Shown piece by piece: positions 15,343 to 24,146 of a stretch of 27,893 nucleotides of DNA. The notes under the pieces were generated by a model. That model was not told the DNA's origin. It saw only the letters and a program-made list of their open reading frames with translations, and did no database searches. The position numbers and the translations under genes are program-made. The DNA comes from Spirochaetaceae bacterium (GTDB taxonomy: Bacteria > Spirochaetota > Spirochaetia > SZUA-6 > Bin103), in assembly GCA_026710565.1 (NCBI GenBank), contig JAPOQV010000324.1, forward strand, positions 1 through 27,893, in the 5' to 3' direction. Every line of letters begins with the position of its first letter. Position 1 is the stretch's first letter.

Positions 15343-16451
15343 GTCTCGGTCTCCTTTTGGAATTGTAGCACGGCCGCAGATGTCGCCCCATGCAGCAGAT
15401 AGTGATCGGCCAGCACCAGCGCCACCATGGCGTCCACCAGCGGCACGGCGCGCGGCAGTACGCACGGATCGTGGCGGCCGCGGCCCTTGATCGTCGTGGG
15501 ATTGCCGTCCACGTCCACCGTCTCCTGCTCGCGCAGGATGGTGGCGGTCGGCTTGAAGGCGGCGCGGACGACGATGTCCTCGCCGTTGGTGATGCCGCCC
15601 TGCACCCCGCCGGAGTGGTTGGTGCGGGTGCGCACGCGGCCGCCCTCGGCGTAGAACGGGTCGTTGTGGGTCGAGCCGGTCAGGAAGGTGCCGCCGAACC
15701 CGGAGCCGATCTCGAACCCCTTGCAGGCCGGCAGCGACAGCAGCGCCCTGCCCAGATCGGCCTCCAGCTTGTCGAACACCGGCTCGCCCCAAACCGGCGG
15801 GACGCCGCGCACGACCGTCTCCACCACCCCGCCGAGCGAGTCGCCATCCTTGCGGGCGGCGCCGATGAGCTCGACCATGCGCTCGGCCGCCTCCGGGTCC
15901 GGGCAGCGGGTGGGCGTCGCCTCGATGGCGGCGCGGTCGAGGCGCTCGTGGTCGACCTCCGCCTCGATCGACTGCACGCGGGCGACGTAGGACAGCACCT
16001 CCGTCCCGCAGCGCTCGCGCAGCAGCTTCTGGGCGATGGCGCCCGCGGCCACGCGGCCCACGGTCTCGCGCGCGCTGGCGCGACCGCCGCCGATCCAGGC
16101 GCGGATCCCGTACTTGCGCTCGTAGGTGTAGTCGGCGTGCGACGGGCGGTAGGCGCGGCGCACCTCCTCGTAGTCCTGCGGCTTGGCGTCGGTGTTGCGC
16201 ACCAGCACCGCGATCGGCGTGCCCAGCGTGCGGCCCTCGAACACTCCGGAGAGGATCTCGGCCCGGTCGGCCTCGCGGCGCTGGGTGGTCAGCGAGCTCT
16301 GCCCCGGGCGCCTGCGGTCCAGCTCGGCCTGCAGGTCTGTCGCGGCCAGCTCCAGCAGGGGCGGGCAACCGTCTACCACCGCGCCCACGGCGGGCCCGTG
16401 CGACTCACCGAAGGTGGTGACCCGGAACAGGTGCCCGAAGGTGTTGCCCAT
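15339..16451 (-). CDS. aroC: Chorismate synthase
   Basis: This 370-aa enzyme converts EPSP to chorismate using reduced FMN, the last step of the shikimate pathway. All three family signatures are visible: [16 protein letters not shown] near the N-terminus, [17 protein letters not shown] in the middle, and [18 protein letters not shown] near the C-terminus. [17 protein letters not shown] and NTDAKPQDY are also typical. The length is normal (350-390). The ATG at 16451 gives the standard [19 protein letters not shown] start. It is first in the operon aroC-aldolase-RraA. No other shikimate gene is in view. Confidence 0.97.
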   Translation of the reverse strand: MGNTFGHLFRVTTFGESHGPAVGAVVDGCPPLLELAATDLQAELDRRRPGQSSLTTQRREADRAEILSGVFEGRTLGTPIAVLVRNTDAKPQDYEEVRRAYRPSHADYTYERKYGIRAWIGGGRASARETVGRVAAGAIAQKLLRERCGTEVLSYVARVQSIEAEVDHERLDRAAIEATPTRCPDPEAAERMVELIGAARKDGDSLGGVVETVVRGVPPVWGEPVFDKLEADLGRALLSLPACKGFEIGSGFGGTFLTGSTHNDPFYAEGGRVRTRTNHSGGVQGGITNGEDIVVRAAFKPTATILREQETVDVDGNPTTIKGRGRHDPCVLPRAVPLVDAMVALVLADHYLLHGATSAAVLQFQKETET

Positions 16452-16525
16452 GAGGCGCGATGGTGGCGGCAGGTTCGTGCGCGGTCAATCGCGGGCGTTA
16501 CCGCTGGGCGTATGGGGGGCATCGC

Positions 16526-16747
16526 TCATGAGGCGAGCCACGCGGAAACATCGCCGGCTTCGTGGTTCGTCGTCTCGTCCTTCCGGACGATCTCGATGCC
16601 CAGGCTGCCCAGATGCTGGATGAACTCGCTCAGGGAGAGACCGCTGATTCTCGCGGCCTTTCCCAGCGAGACGCCGCCGCCATTGTAGAGACTGGCCGCG
16701 AGCGCCAGCCGGCTTCTCCATTCTTCAAGGATCAAGGTGCCGGTCAT
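16526..16747 (-). CDS. UPF0175-family small protein, putative antitoxin
   Basis: This 73-aa protein has the UPF0175 helix-turn-helix-like pattern: LALAASLYNGGGVSLGKAAR, then ISGLSLSEFIQHLGSLGIEI (family LAxxLYxxGxxSLGKAAxLAGxxxxEFxxxLxxxGI). UPF0175 proteins are commonly encoded beside PIN-domain toxins and are treated as antitoxins. The ATG overlaps the stop of the upstream metallo-hydrolase remnant (ATGA). Directly downstream, another ATGA overlap opens a reading frame of only 14 codons (16485-16529), where a toxin would be expected. Either the partner was lost or none existed. I am sure of the family resemblance, less so of the function. Confidence 0.7.
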   Translation of the reverse strand: MTGTLILEEWRSRLALAASLYNGGGVSLGKAARISGLSLSEFIQHLGSLGIEIVRKDETTNHEAGDVSAWLAS

Positions 16748-17215
16748 AGCGGGTTGCCGATCTCCGGTGCTTCGGTACGGATCGTCTTGAGGTCTTCGCC
16801 CACGATGATCCGGCCGTCGTAGATATCGGCGATCTCTTTCACGATGCGCTCGCGTACCCCATCCGCGTCGACCTGCCGTGTCATGTGCGTCAGCACCAGC
16901 GTGCCCACGCCGGCGCGTTGCGCATGCTCGGCCGCATGCCTGTGGCCCGCCGTACCCCAGCTCATCGCCTTGTTGTACTCCGTTCCGCTCACGTAGTGGC
17001 ACATGTGGACCAGGATGTCCGCCCCCTGGGCCAGCTCGACCAGGGCGTCGCACGGTCCGGTATCGCCGCTGTACACCAACGATCCCTCGTCGCAATCGAG
17101 GCGGTAGGCAAGGGAGATCAACTGCGGCTGTGTGTGCGGCGTCTCGACGGCGCGCACCGTCCAGCCGCCCCCTTCCACCGTCGAGCCGTGCTGCAGCTCT
17201 GTGACCCGAGGGTGC
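16744..17215 (-). pseudogene. Metallo-beta-lactamase-fold hydrolase, 3' half only
   Basis: About 157 codons match the C-terminal half of RNase Z/arylsulfatase-like MBL hydrolases. Key parts are SLVYSGDTGPCDALVELAQG with the metal-bridging Asp, ADILVHMCHY, GTAGHRHAAEHAQRAGV and TLVLTHM with the last His ligand. The N-terminal half with HxHxDH is absent. Readable homology stops around RVTELQHGST (near 17215), and beyond it the opposite strand carries a glycosyltransferase remnant. A GTG at 17178 could start a 144-aa product, but it would lack the active site. I call it a truncated gene. It overlaps the UPF0175 start by 4 nt. Confidence 0.75.
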
Positions 17216-17270
17216 GGACGTGCTCGCGGGTCGACCGACGCCTACGCCGCCGACATGCGCGCCGCGCTCG

Positions 17271-17539
17271 GGCAACGCCTTCCTGGAGGCCATCTACTTC
17301 CGTAAGCCGCTGGTCGTGAACCGCTACTCCGTGTACACCCACGACATCGAGCTGCTCGGCTTCCGCACGATCGAGATGGACGAGTTCGTCAGCGAGGACA
17401 CGTGTGCGTAGCTCGCCGCTACCTCACCGATCCCGCCCTGCGCGCCGAGGCCGCAGAGCACAACTACCGCATCGCCCGCACCTACTACTCCTACGAGACC
17501 CTGGAGGAGCGCCTCCGCCTGGTCCTGAGCATGTTCTGA
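17271..17539 (+). pseudogene. Glycosyltransferase (GT-B, group 1 type) C-terminal remnant with frameshift
   Basis: GNAFLEAIYFRKPLVVNRYS, followed by VYTHDIELLGFRTIEMDEF, matches the donor-site and C-terminal part of group 1 glycosyltransferases (conserved GNAxLEAxYxxKPxVVNRY). The frame closes at TAG 17409-17411. The match resumes one frame over (VARRYLTDPALRAEAAEHNY, then RIARTYYSYETLEERL) up to TGA 17537-17539. So at least one frameshift lies near 17402, and the whole N-terminal part is missing. Upstream (17220-17270) is not recognisable. Confidence 0.72.
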
Positions 17540-17572
17540 GCCGACGCCGGCCTGAGGGAGCAGAACAGATCA

Positions 17573-17768
17573 TGAGGGACCGTCGACTCGAACGCCAACA
17601 GGCCGAGGGCACCGACCCGGAGGACCCCGACGAGTACCGAGCTGTGAGCACCTTCTGGGTGCCTCGCGGCGCGCTCTTCTAAAGGCACAGGCGAGGCAGT
17701 CCACCAATGGCAACTCGTTTACGACGCCATGGACGCCATCGAGCGCGGCAACCGGACGCTCGATGTGC
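17573..17768 (+). pseudogene. Decayed internal fragment of a type I methyltransferase gene (hsdM')
   Basis: This stretch is clearly similar to codons about 65-135 of the intact hsdM at 19992. [19 protein letters not shown], then VSTFWVPRG here, corresponds to [19 protein letters not shown], then ESIFWVPRE there. After a short deletion and frame change, KAQARQSTNGNSF and DAMDAIERGN correspond to [10 protein letters not shown] and [11 protein letters not shown] stop follows GALF at about 17680. It cannot make a working protein. The DNA match to the intact gene is strong but not identical, so this is a remnant of a related second hsdM rather than a fresh copy. Confidence 0.8.
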
Positions 17769-17835
17769 GTCGACAGGTGACTTGCGGCACGGTCCACGAT
17801 GTAGATCTGAATGTTCAGGTAGAGTACGCGGAAAG

Positions 17836-19446
17836 ATGAATGGTGGTGAGGAATCGAGTGTGTTGAGGGCTGTTGGAGAGGGCATCGGCCGATGGGTCCG
17901 GGAGCGGGAGGTGCTGCGCGTCGTAGCGACGGTGGACGGAACGGATTCGGCTCTCGTATACCCCCAAGCGATCAAGGAGACGCTCGTCTGGGCGGAGAAT
18001 CGAGCAGGCGGCGACCTCCCGGAGAACGCGTGGGCTGGGGAGGAGTTCGAAAAGCTGGCCGGGGGGCGTTCGGTACTTGCAACCGCCCTCAAGACTGAGG
18101 AGGGGGCGCTCTGGGCGCTTCGCGCGGAAGATCCTGACAAGAGCGTTCCCGGACGGGTCTGGACAACGGAGGTGACCGTTGGGCAACCGGAGGTAGGCCC
18201 AGTGCTGATGAGCGTTCGACTACTTGCAAGTTCACATGAAGCCGGGCTTGAGATTAGTCCGCATGTTCCGGGGCTTGTTCAGCAAATCGTGGACGAATGT
18301 GGTGTGAGTGCGGATGGGGTGGTGGTCGCGACGGCTCCGCATGGCATAGAGACGGAGGGCGAGGCAGAGAGACTCATCGGTCTCCTGGAGAACCCGCGGC
18401 GTCGCCTGCCTGTGATTGTGGCGTCGGGAGATGAACGTGGGATAGATGCGGCTGCACCGCTGATCAACGCGGACTCGCTTGCTGTCGCCACGCTGGGCTT
18501 AGCGCACGTTGTGGTTGTGCCAGCGCGTCTCTGCTATGCATTGTCCGCTGCTTTTGGCAGGGTGCGGTCCGTTTTTCACGGTGGGGTCAGGGTGTACATG
18601 TCGGAGTTTGATTCTGCGGCGGATCCTTACGAGCACCGGCTGTTTCTCGGTCAGGATTTACGCTTGGCTCCAGAGGTGTGTGAAACTGAGGTAAGGCGTA
18701 TAGTAGCGAGCGAGAGCCTGCGGCGAACTCGGCTCGGTCACGATGTGCTGGCGTTTGCTGCTGTGCGCAGCGAAGTAGTTCGGCGAGAAACGAATAAGAC
18801 TGCGAATGCGAGCAACGCGGAGCAACTCTTGGGAGCGAGGCGTCAGATCGAGGCGCTTGAGCACGAGGTAGGGGCCGCGAGGGCGGAGGCGGATCAGAAC
18901 TTCGAACTCGCGGCGGCGGAAGAAGATCGAGCCAGGAACGCGGAAGCGATTCAGCACGGGTTGCGGGCGCGTGTGCAAACACTTGAGGAAGCGTTGTCGC
19001 AGCGGGACATTGAACCGGACGCCGGATTACAGGTTCCTTGCACATGGCAGGACATGTCTGACTGGTGCGATGAAGTTCTGGCGGGCCGCCTGGTCTTAGC
19101 ATCTCAGGCAAGACGCGGCGTAAAGAAGGCAGCGGTTGAAGAGCCCAAACTCGCAGCGGGATGTCTGGTTTGGCTATCTTCCACTTCCAGGAAGCGACGA
19201 ATACACGGGGGTGGGAATCTGGGCAACATTCCGATTCGCGAAGGGATCCTGAACGCGTCCTGTGGAGGCGATGAGTTTGAGTTCGAGTGGCAACATCGTA
19301 AACTCGTTGCAGATTGGCATATCAAGAATGGCGGGAACACCCGTGATCGCAGACGGTGCCTTCGAATCTATTACTGCTTCGACGAAGTTACGCAGCAAGT
19401 GGTCGTTGCCGACATGCCGGCGCATCGACGAACAGACGCTACTTAG
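17836..19446 (+). CDS. Unrecognised 536-aa protein with central coiled coil, defence-island context
   Basis: I do not recognise a named family. The ATG at 17836 is chosen because upstream codons run through the hsdM remnant; GGAAAG sits just before it. Residues 1-150 are mixed alpha/beta (VLRVVATVDG, RVWTTEVTV). Residues about 190-290 contain VVVATAPHG, RRLPVIVASG, LAVATLGLAHVVVVP, and FHGGVRVYMSEFDSAADPYE, a plausible Rossmann-like or nuclease-like unit. A charged heptad-rich coiled coil spans about 328-395 (QIEALEHEVGAARAEADQN). The C-terminal 90 residues end in RCLRIYYCFDEVTQQVVVAD and MPAHRRT, recalling small beta-barrel toxin-like endings. The gene is richer in A/T than the housekeeping block, suggesting transfer. 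Position between RM remnants and hsdM suggests defence, which is inference only. Confidence 0.7.
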   Translation: MNGGEESSVLRAVGEGIGRWVREREVLRVVATVDGTDSALVYPQAIKETLVWAENRAGGDLPENAWAGEEFEKLAGGRSVLATALKTEEGALWALRAEDPDKSVPGRVWTTEVTVGQPEVGPVLMSVRLLASSHEAGLEISPHVPGLVQQIVDECGVSADGVVVATAPHGIETEGEAERLIGLLENPRRRLPVIVASGDERGIDAAAPLINADSLAVATLGLAHVVVVPARLCYALSAAFGRVRSVFHGGVRVYMSEFDSAADPYEHRLFLGQDLRLAPEVCETEVRRIVASESLRRTRLGHDVLAFAAVRSEVVRRETNKTANASNAEQLLGARRQIEALEHEVGAARAEADQNFELAAAEEDRARNAEAIQHGLRARVQTLEEALSQRDIEPDAGLQVPCTWQDMSDWCDEVLAGRLVLASQARRGVKKAAVEEPKLAAGCLVWLSSTSRKRRIHGGGNLGNIPIREGILNASCGGDEFEFEWQHRKLVADWHIKNGGNTRDRRRCLRIYYCFDEVTQQVVVADMPAHRRTDAT

Positions 19447-19552
19447 TGGTCGCGTCGGATGCGCACCTCGTACTCCCGCCTTGGTCGCCGGCGGCGTTCG
19501 AGATCACTATCGTAATAGTGTCCCGTGGTGCCCTCTCCAACATCAGGCGTCT

Positions 19553-19754
19553 CTACTTCACCGTTTCGATCAACGCTATGTCCCGGCGCAGCATTTCGTT
19601 TGACAAGCTGAAAGACTTCCATGCCCTTTGACTCTGCCCGCTCATCGAGATAGCGCTGCACGTCTTCCTCCAGATAAACCGGTAGAATGAGTCTAGCGTC
19701 TTCTTGATAGAACTTCCCACGTTCATCCTTCGAAAAGTCATACTCCTGTCTCAT
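19553..19754 (-). pseudogene. Small antitoxin-like gene (MxxEYDFSK... family), frameshifted
   Basis: From the ATG at 19754, with GAGGAGAG just upstream, the frame reads MRQEYDFSKDERGKFYQEDA, then RLILPVYLEEDVQRYLDERA and ESKGMEVFQLV. This is typical of a family of about 70-80 residue putative antitoxins with a ribbon-helix-helix-like body. The expected end, NEMLRRDIALIETVK, is present but in another frame, closing at 19553. One extra A in the run GTCAAACGAA (near 19600) explains the shift. Without repair the frame runs on to 19443 with an unrelated basic tail. No partner toxin is visible next to it. A sequencing error could give the same picture. Confidence 0.65.
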
Positions 19755-19991
19755 GGCTCTCCTCGTGTCGGCGTCCATACCTCGTGGCCGACTTGGCCGA
19801 GATGATGCTCACCGCGGTCTCCTGCAGGTCGGTCTCCCGATAAGTATGGGCGACGCCCCGCATTTGCCGCTTCTTGTCTTGAAGGAGCGGCTGCGGATGG
19901 TGCTCAGCGTGTTTCTGACGCGAAGCGGACAGGGTAGAGTGTACTCGACGCGCCGTCAGTGCGCGCGATGGGAGTGGTGTAGACCAGCGTC

Positions 19992-21593
19992 ATGGCACGG
20001 GAACGACCAAGGAAGCAGACGGCCGCGCGAGGAGGGGCGGACAGCGCTCAGGCCGCCACGACCGGATACGAGGCCGAGCTGTGGCGCATGGCCGACGCGC
20101 TGCGGGGCTCGATGGATGCAGCCGAGTACAAGCACGTCGTCCTGGGCCTGATCTTCCTCAAGTACATCTCCGACGCATTCGAGGAGCGGCACACGCTACT
20201 CGAACGCGAGCAAGCCGAGGGCGCCGACCCCGAGGATCCGGACGAGTACCGCGCGGAGAGCATCTTCTGGGTCCCGCGCGAGGCGCGCTGGGGCCATCTC
20301 AAGGCGCAGGCCAGGCAGCCCACCATCGGCCAGCTCGTCAACGACGCCATGGCCGCGATCGAGCGCGACAACCCGGGGCTCAAGGACGTGCTCCCCAAGG
20401 ACTACGCCCGCCCGGCTCTCGATAAGCAGCGGCTTGGTCAGCTCATCGACATGATCAGCAACATCAAGGTGGGCGACCAGGAGGCCCGCTCGAAGGACGT
20501 GATCGGCCGGGTGTACGAGTACTTCCTGTCACAGTTTGCCAGTGCCGAGGGCAAAAAGGGCGGCGAGTTCTATACCCCGCGCTGCGTCGTCAAGCTCCTG
20601 GTCGAGATGCTGGAGCCCTACCGGGGCCGCGTCTACGACCCCTGCTGCGGCTCCTCCGGCATGTTCGTTCAGTCGGTCGAGTTCATCCGCGCCCACACCA
20701 CCGGCAACGGCAACGGCGGCAGGGCGCGCGGCGACATCTCCGTGTACGGCCAGGCGTCGACCTCCACGACGTGGCGCCTGGCCAAGATGACCCTCGCCAT
20801 CCGCGGCATCGAGGGCCAGATCGCCCACGGCGACACCTTCCACAACGATCGCCACCCCGACCTCAAGGCCGACTTCATCCTGGCCAATCCCCCGTTCAAC
20901 GTCTCCGATTGGGGCGGCGACCGGCTTGCGGACGACAAGCGCTGGCGCTATGGGGTCCCGCCCCGAAGAAACGCCAACTTCGCCTGGGTGCAACACATCA
21001 TCCACCATTTGGCACCCGGCGGCACGGCCGGCTTCGTCCTCGCCAACGGCTCGATGTCCTCGAACCAGTCCGGCGAGGGAGAAATCCGCAAGAACCTGAT
21101 CGAGGCCGATCTGGTCGACTGCATGGTGGCGCTGCCGGGGCAATTGTTCTACGCCACGCAGATTCCCGCCTGCCTCTGGTTCCTCGCCGGCGATCGTCAA
21201 GGCGGTACGTCCCGAGACCGTCGCAGTACGCTGCTGTTCATCGACGCTCGCAAGCTCGGCCGCATGGTCGACCGCACCCACCGGGAGTTCACGGACGAGG
21301 ACATCGCCCGCATCGCCGACACGTACCATGCATGGCGCGGAGAAGAAGCAGCCGGCGTCTACGCCGACGTTCCCGGCTTCTGCAAGAGCACGGCGCTGGA
21401 GGAGGTGCGCAAGCACGGTTACGTGCTCACCCCCGGCCGTTACGTCGGAGTCGAGGCACCGGAAGACGACGGCGAGCCATTCGAGGCCAGAATGAACCGC
21501 CTCGTAGCCAAGCTCCGAGAGCAACAGGCGGAGGCAGGAAAACTGGATGTTGTTATAGCCACCAATCTGAAGGAGTTGGGGTATGGGTCGTAG
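19992..21593 (+). CDS. hsdM: Type I restriction-modification methyltransferase subunit HsdM
   Basis: This 533-aa protein is the m6A DNA methyltransferase subunit that pairs with HsdS. The N-terminal HsdM_N helical domain (about 25-165) has [20 protein letters not shown], then [15 protein letters not shown]. The methyltransferase domain follows: [20 protein letters not shown] motif [14 protein letters not shown] (from 216), [20 protein letters not shown], and catalytic motif IV NPPF (299-302). The C-terminal part reaches the HsdS overlap (11 nt). The 213 nt upstream (19779-19991) hold no supported gene and only weak promoter-like hexamers. All catalytic motifs are intact, unlike the fragment at 17573. 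Confidence 0.96.
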   Translation: MARERPRKQTAARGGADSAQAATTGYEAELWRMADALRGSMDAAEYKHVVLGLIFLKYISDAFEERHTLLEREQAEGADPEDPDEYRAESIFWVPREARWGHLKAQARQPTIGQLVNDAMAAIERDNPGLKDVLPKDYARPALDKQRLGQLIDMISNIKVGDQEARSKDVIGRVYEYFLSQFASAEGKKGGEFYTPRCVVKLLVEMLEPYRGRVYDPCCGSSGMFVQSVEFIRAHTTGNGNGGRARGDISVYGQASTSTTWRLAKMTLAIRGIEGQIAHGDTFHNDRHPDLKADFILANPPFNVSDWGGDRLADDKRWRYGVPPRRNANFAWVQHIIHHLAPGGTAGFVLANGSMSSNQSGEGEIRKNLIEADLVDCMVALPGQLFYATQIPACLWFLAGDRQGGTSRDRRSTLLFIDARKLGRMVDRTHREFTDEDIARIADTYHAWRGEEAAGVYADVPGFCKSTALEEVRKHGYVLTPGRYVGVEAPEDDGEPFEARMNRLVAKLREQQAEAGKLDVVIATNLKELGYGS

Positions 21594-22791
21594 CTGGAAC
21601 GATGCCGCTCTGGGAGAGTTGCTGTCGTTTGCCAATGGACGATCGAGCCCCGAACGTGACGAGCGATTCTCTCATCCGGTGTATGGCTCTAATGGGCTCA
21701 TCGGGTACTCAGAAGAGACGAACGCCGACCCGGACACGATCATTATAGGACGGGTCGGAAGCTATTGCGGTTCCCTGCACTACAGCTCCGATGATTGCTG
21801 GGTAACAGACAACGCCATTCGGGCAACTGCAATCGAAGATAATGACTCACGATTTCTCTATTATCTCCTGCAAACTCTAAGTTTGAATGACTGGCGAGCA
21901 GGGTCGGGTCAACCTCTCCTAAACCAAACAACCCTTGCCTCAATTCCCGTAAGAGTCCCCCCGTCGCACGAGCAACGGGCCATCGCAGGGTTTCTCGGCG
22001 CCCTGGACGAAAAAATTGATCTAAACCGTCATATGAACGAGACTATGGACGCCATCGCTCGAGGCTTGTTCAAGTCATGGTTCGTCGATTTCGATCCCGT
22101 CCACGCCAAACGTGTTCGTTCCCATCATCCACAACCCGACAAGAAATTCTTAAGTCTGTTTCCCGAATCGTTCGACCGTCACGGCACGCCGCAAGGATGG
22201 AGTACTAAGCCACTCTCAGGCATCGCCGAGTTTCTGAACGGTTTGGCGATGCAGAGGTTTCCTGCAATCTCATCATCGAATAGTCTGCCTGTAATCAAAG
22301 TCAGTGAGCTGCGTAGCGGCGTGACGCCAAAAACGGGGCGAGCGTCGCGTGGCATGCCAGCGAAATATGTCGTGAGAGATGGCGACTTTCTGTTCTCATG
22401 GTCTGGAAGTCTGATAGCGAAGTTTTGGACCGGTGGTGAAGGAGCCCTAAATCAGCATCTATTCAAGGTCACTTCCGGTCGGTACCCTATGTGGTTTTGC
22501 GGTCATTGGATTTACCATCACTTGGAAGGCTTCCAGGCCATAGCGGCTTCGAAGGCAACCACGATGGGACACATCCAACGGCGTCATCTGAAACAGGCGA
22601 TGGCCACTTGCCCGCCAGATGGTGTGCTCGCCGAGTTGGGCCACATTATGGAGAACTTAGTAGACAGAGTCATCAAGAACGAGCTGGAATCTCGGACACT
22701 GGTGGAAATCCGAGACCGTCTTCTCTCGAAACTCATTACCGGTGAACTTCGCATTCTGTCAGCCGTGAACGGGAGGGAGGACGCAACATGA
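21583..22791 (+). CDS. hsdS: Type I restriction-modification specificity subunit HsdS
   Basis: This 402-aa protein sets the bipartite DNA target of the complex. It has two target-recognition domains: TRD1 (about 1-130: [49 protein letters not shown]) and TRD2 (about 205-345: [31 protein letters not shown]). Each is followed by a conserved helical spacer, [19 protein letters not shown] in the middle and [16 protein letters not shown] at the end. The ATG lies inside the end of hsdM. The gene is noticeably richer in A/T than hsdM, as is common for exchangeable specificity genes. Its stop overlaps the next gene by 4 nt (ATGA). Confidence 0.95.
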   Translation: MGRSWNDAALGELLSFANGRSSPERDERFSHPVYGSNGLIGYSEETNADPDTIIIGRVGSYCGSLHYSSDDCWVTDNAIRATAIEDNDSRFLYYLLQTLSLNDWRAGSGQPLLNQTTLASIPVRVPPSHEQRAIAGFLGALDEKIDLNRHMNETMDAIARGLFKSWFVDFDPVHAKRVRSHHPQPDKKFLSLFPESFDRHGTPQGWSTKPLSGIAEFLNGLAMQRFPAISSSNSLPVIKVSELRSGVTPKTGRASRGMPAKYVVRDGDFLFSWSGSLIAKFWTGGEGALNQHLFKVTSGRYPMWFCGHWIYHHLEGFQAIAASKATTMGHIQRRHLKQAMATCPPDGVLAELGHIMENLVDRVIKNELESRTLVEIRDRLLSKLITGELRILSAVNGREDAT

Positions 22792-23615
22792 GTACCCTCA
22801 CTCGCAATGAGCAGCGTTATCTTGAGAAGATGCTGGAAATGGATGGTGGCTACGTACTGAGTTACTCTGACGCGACGTACGGCGAGTTCTTCCGTCGCCA
22901 TGGCGTGGAGATCCACTCAGAGCGGTTCCAAACGTACGGGACATCGAAGGCCAAGAAGATGCGGTCTTTTTGGAACCGGGAGTCAGATGCGCTGGTTGCG
23001 ACGGTGCTTGGGGACATGTTCGACGAGTACGAGGTCGACTGCGATCTCGAAGGGAGGCAAGTCGACGCTTCCCTATTGGGGAAATCGCGTAGTATCCTTG
23101 CAAGGCTCAGTGGGCGAGAAACGAGAGTCGACCCCGAAGGGGGCGTTGAACGGTTTCTGGGCAGGGAGTTCGCGATACCGAATGTTCGCAAGTTGCCGAT
23201 TGAGGATGCAGTTGTCCCGATCGTGGAAAGCCGGTTAGACGAGGCTCAGAAGGCGATGCGCGTGGGAGCGTATCTTTCGGTGGTAGTGCTATGCGGGAGC
23301 ATTCTTGAAGCCGTGCTGCTCGGAAATGCCCGTCAAGAACCGAGGCGGTTCAATTCGGCGACTGGGAGCCCAAGAAGAGGCGGCAAAGTCAAGGGATTCT
23401 ACGACTGGACACTGGCGAACTTCATCGATGTCGCAAACGAGATAGGTTTGTTGAAGGTGGATGTGCAGAAGTTTAGCCACGGCTTGAGGGACTTCCGGAA
23501 CTACATCCACCCGTATCAACAGATCAGTTCGGGCTTTACGCCGGACGAACACACGGCGAAGGTGTGTTTTCAGGTACTCAGGGCGGCGCTCGCAAGTGTG
23601 GCGGGCGAGAGGTGA
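22788..23615 (+). CDS. HEPN-like (putative abortive-infection RNase) protein coupled to hsdS
   Basis: This 275-aa protein has two parts. The N-terminal half (1 to about 120) begins RNEQRYLEKMLEMDGGYVL, followed by TYGEFFRRHGVEI, and looks like a helical or winged-helix domain. The C-terminal half (about 150-275) is all helical with AYLSVVVLCGSILEAVLLG, DWTLANFIDVANEIGLL and KFSHGLRDFRNYIHPYQQ. The last gives R234-x6-H241, fitting the HEPN RNase motif (R-x4-6-H). The ATG overlaps the hsdS stop (ATGA), so it is made together with the RM subunits. By analogy with RM-linked anticodon nucleases it may be a fallback RNase that acts when restriction is inhibited; that role is inferred. A non-catalytic HEPN or DUF4145-type role is possible. 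Confidence 0.72.
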   Translation: MSTLTRNEQRYLEKMLEMDGGYVLSYSDATYGEFFRRHGVEIHSERFQTYGTSKAKKMRSFWNRESDALVATVLGDMFDEYEVDCDLEGRQVDASLLGKSRSILARLSGRETRVDPEGGVERFLGREFAIPNVRKLPIEDAVVPIVESRLDEAQKAMRVGAYLSVVVLCGSILEAVLLGNARQEPRRFNSATGSPRRGGKVKGFYDWTLANFIDVANEIGLLKVDVQKFSHGLRDFRNYIHPYQQISSGFTPDEHTAKVCFQVLRAALASVAGER

Positions 23616-23729
23616 AGGGGTGGTTAGCGACGCCGGGCAAGCGAAGCGGCGTCGGGCTGCACGGGAACCGACGGTAGGAGTCACCTCGCTCGTGGGTGTG
23701 TGCTGGAATTCGTCGTCGCGGAGGTGTGG

Positions 23730-24115
23730 GTGATCGCGGTGTTCGGCGAGTCCGTGGTCGAGGAAGCCAGCGTCGATTGGTTGCGCGCGCTCGGGTACTC
23801 GGTGGAGGGCGGCCCGGAGATGTCACCGGAGACGGATTCGGCCCGTTATCCCCTGGGCGCGGCCCATGCGGACGTGGTACGCACGAGCGCCGTTCGGGGA
23901 TCGCCGTCGCGGCGGGTCAACGCCGAGCCGCCGGAGGAAGCGCTCGCAGATACGCTACGCAAGCTGACGGGCGGAGGGCGCGACGCTCAAAGCGCGCATA
24001 CCGGGCATCCCAGTGCGGGGCGGTGGACGGAGGCGCAGTCGAATACGTCGCTTGCGACGGCCCCAGCCGCGGCGCTCAGGCTCGCGTGATCGACTTTGGT
24101 GAGCCGTGCGGGTGA
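23730..24115 (+). pseudogene. Decayed 5' fragment of a type I restriction endonuclease gene (hsdR')
   Basis: Starting at GTG 23730, with GGAGG upstream, the frame reads FGESVVEEASVDWLRALGYS, and later DVVRTSAVRG and PPEEALADTLRKLTG. These line up with [29 protein letters not shown] and [13 protein letters not shown] at the start of the intact hsdR (26636). After a frame change, VDGGAVEYVACDGPSRGAQA then RVIDFGE lines up with [20 protein letters not shown] then RVIDFDE. A stop follows at 24113-24115. The nuclease and motor domains are missing. The divergence from the intact copy says it came from a different type I system. Confidence 0.82.
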
Positions 24116-24146
24116 CGATCGAGGGCATCTTCGTTGGAGAGTTCGC

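Noticed and set aside
16485..16529. 14-codon frame MSDAPHTPSGNARD overlapping the UPF0175 stop
   Set aside because: Too short to identify; the start-stop overlap can arise by chance. Mentioned only as a possible toxin remnant.
17836..19446. Assignment of the 536-aa protein to a named defence family
   Set aside because: No catalytic motif could be matched with confidence, so naming it would be a guess.
19779..19991. Promoter-like hexamers and a + strand frame starting at 19753 before hsdM
   Set aside because: The hexamers match poorly and the frame has no recognisable product and runs into hsdM out of phase.
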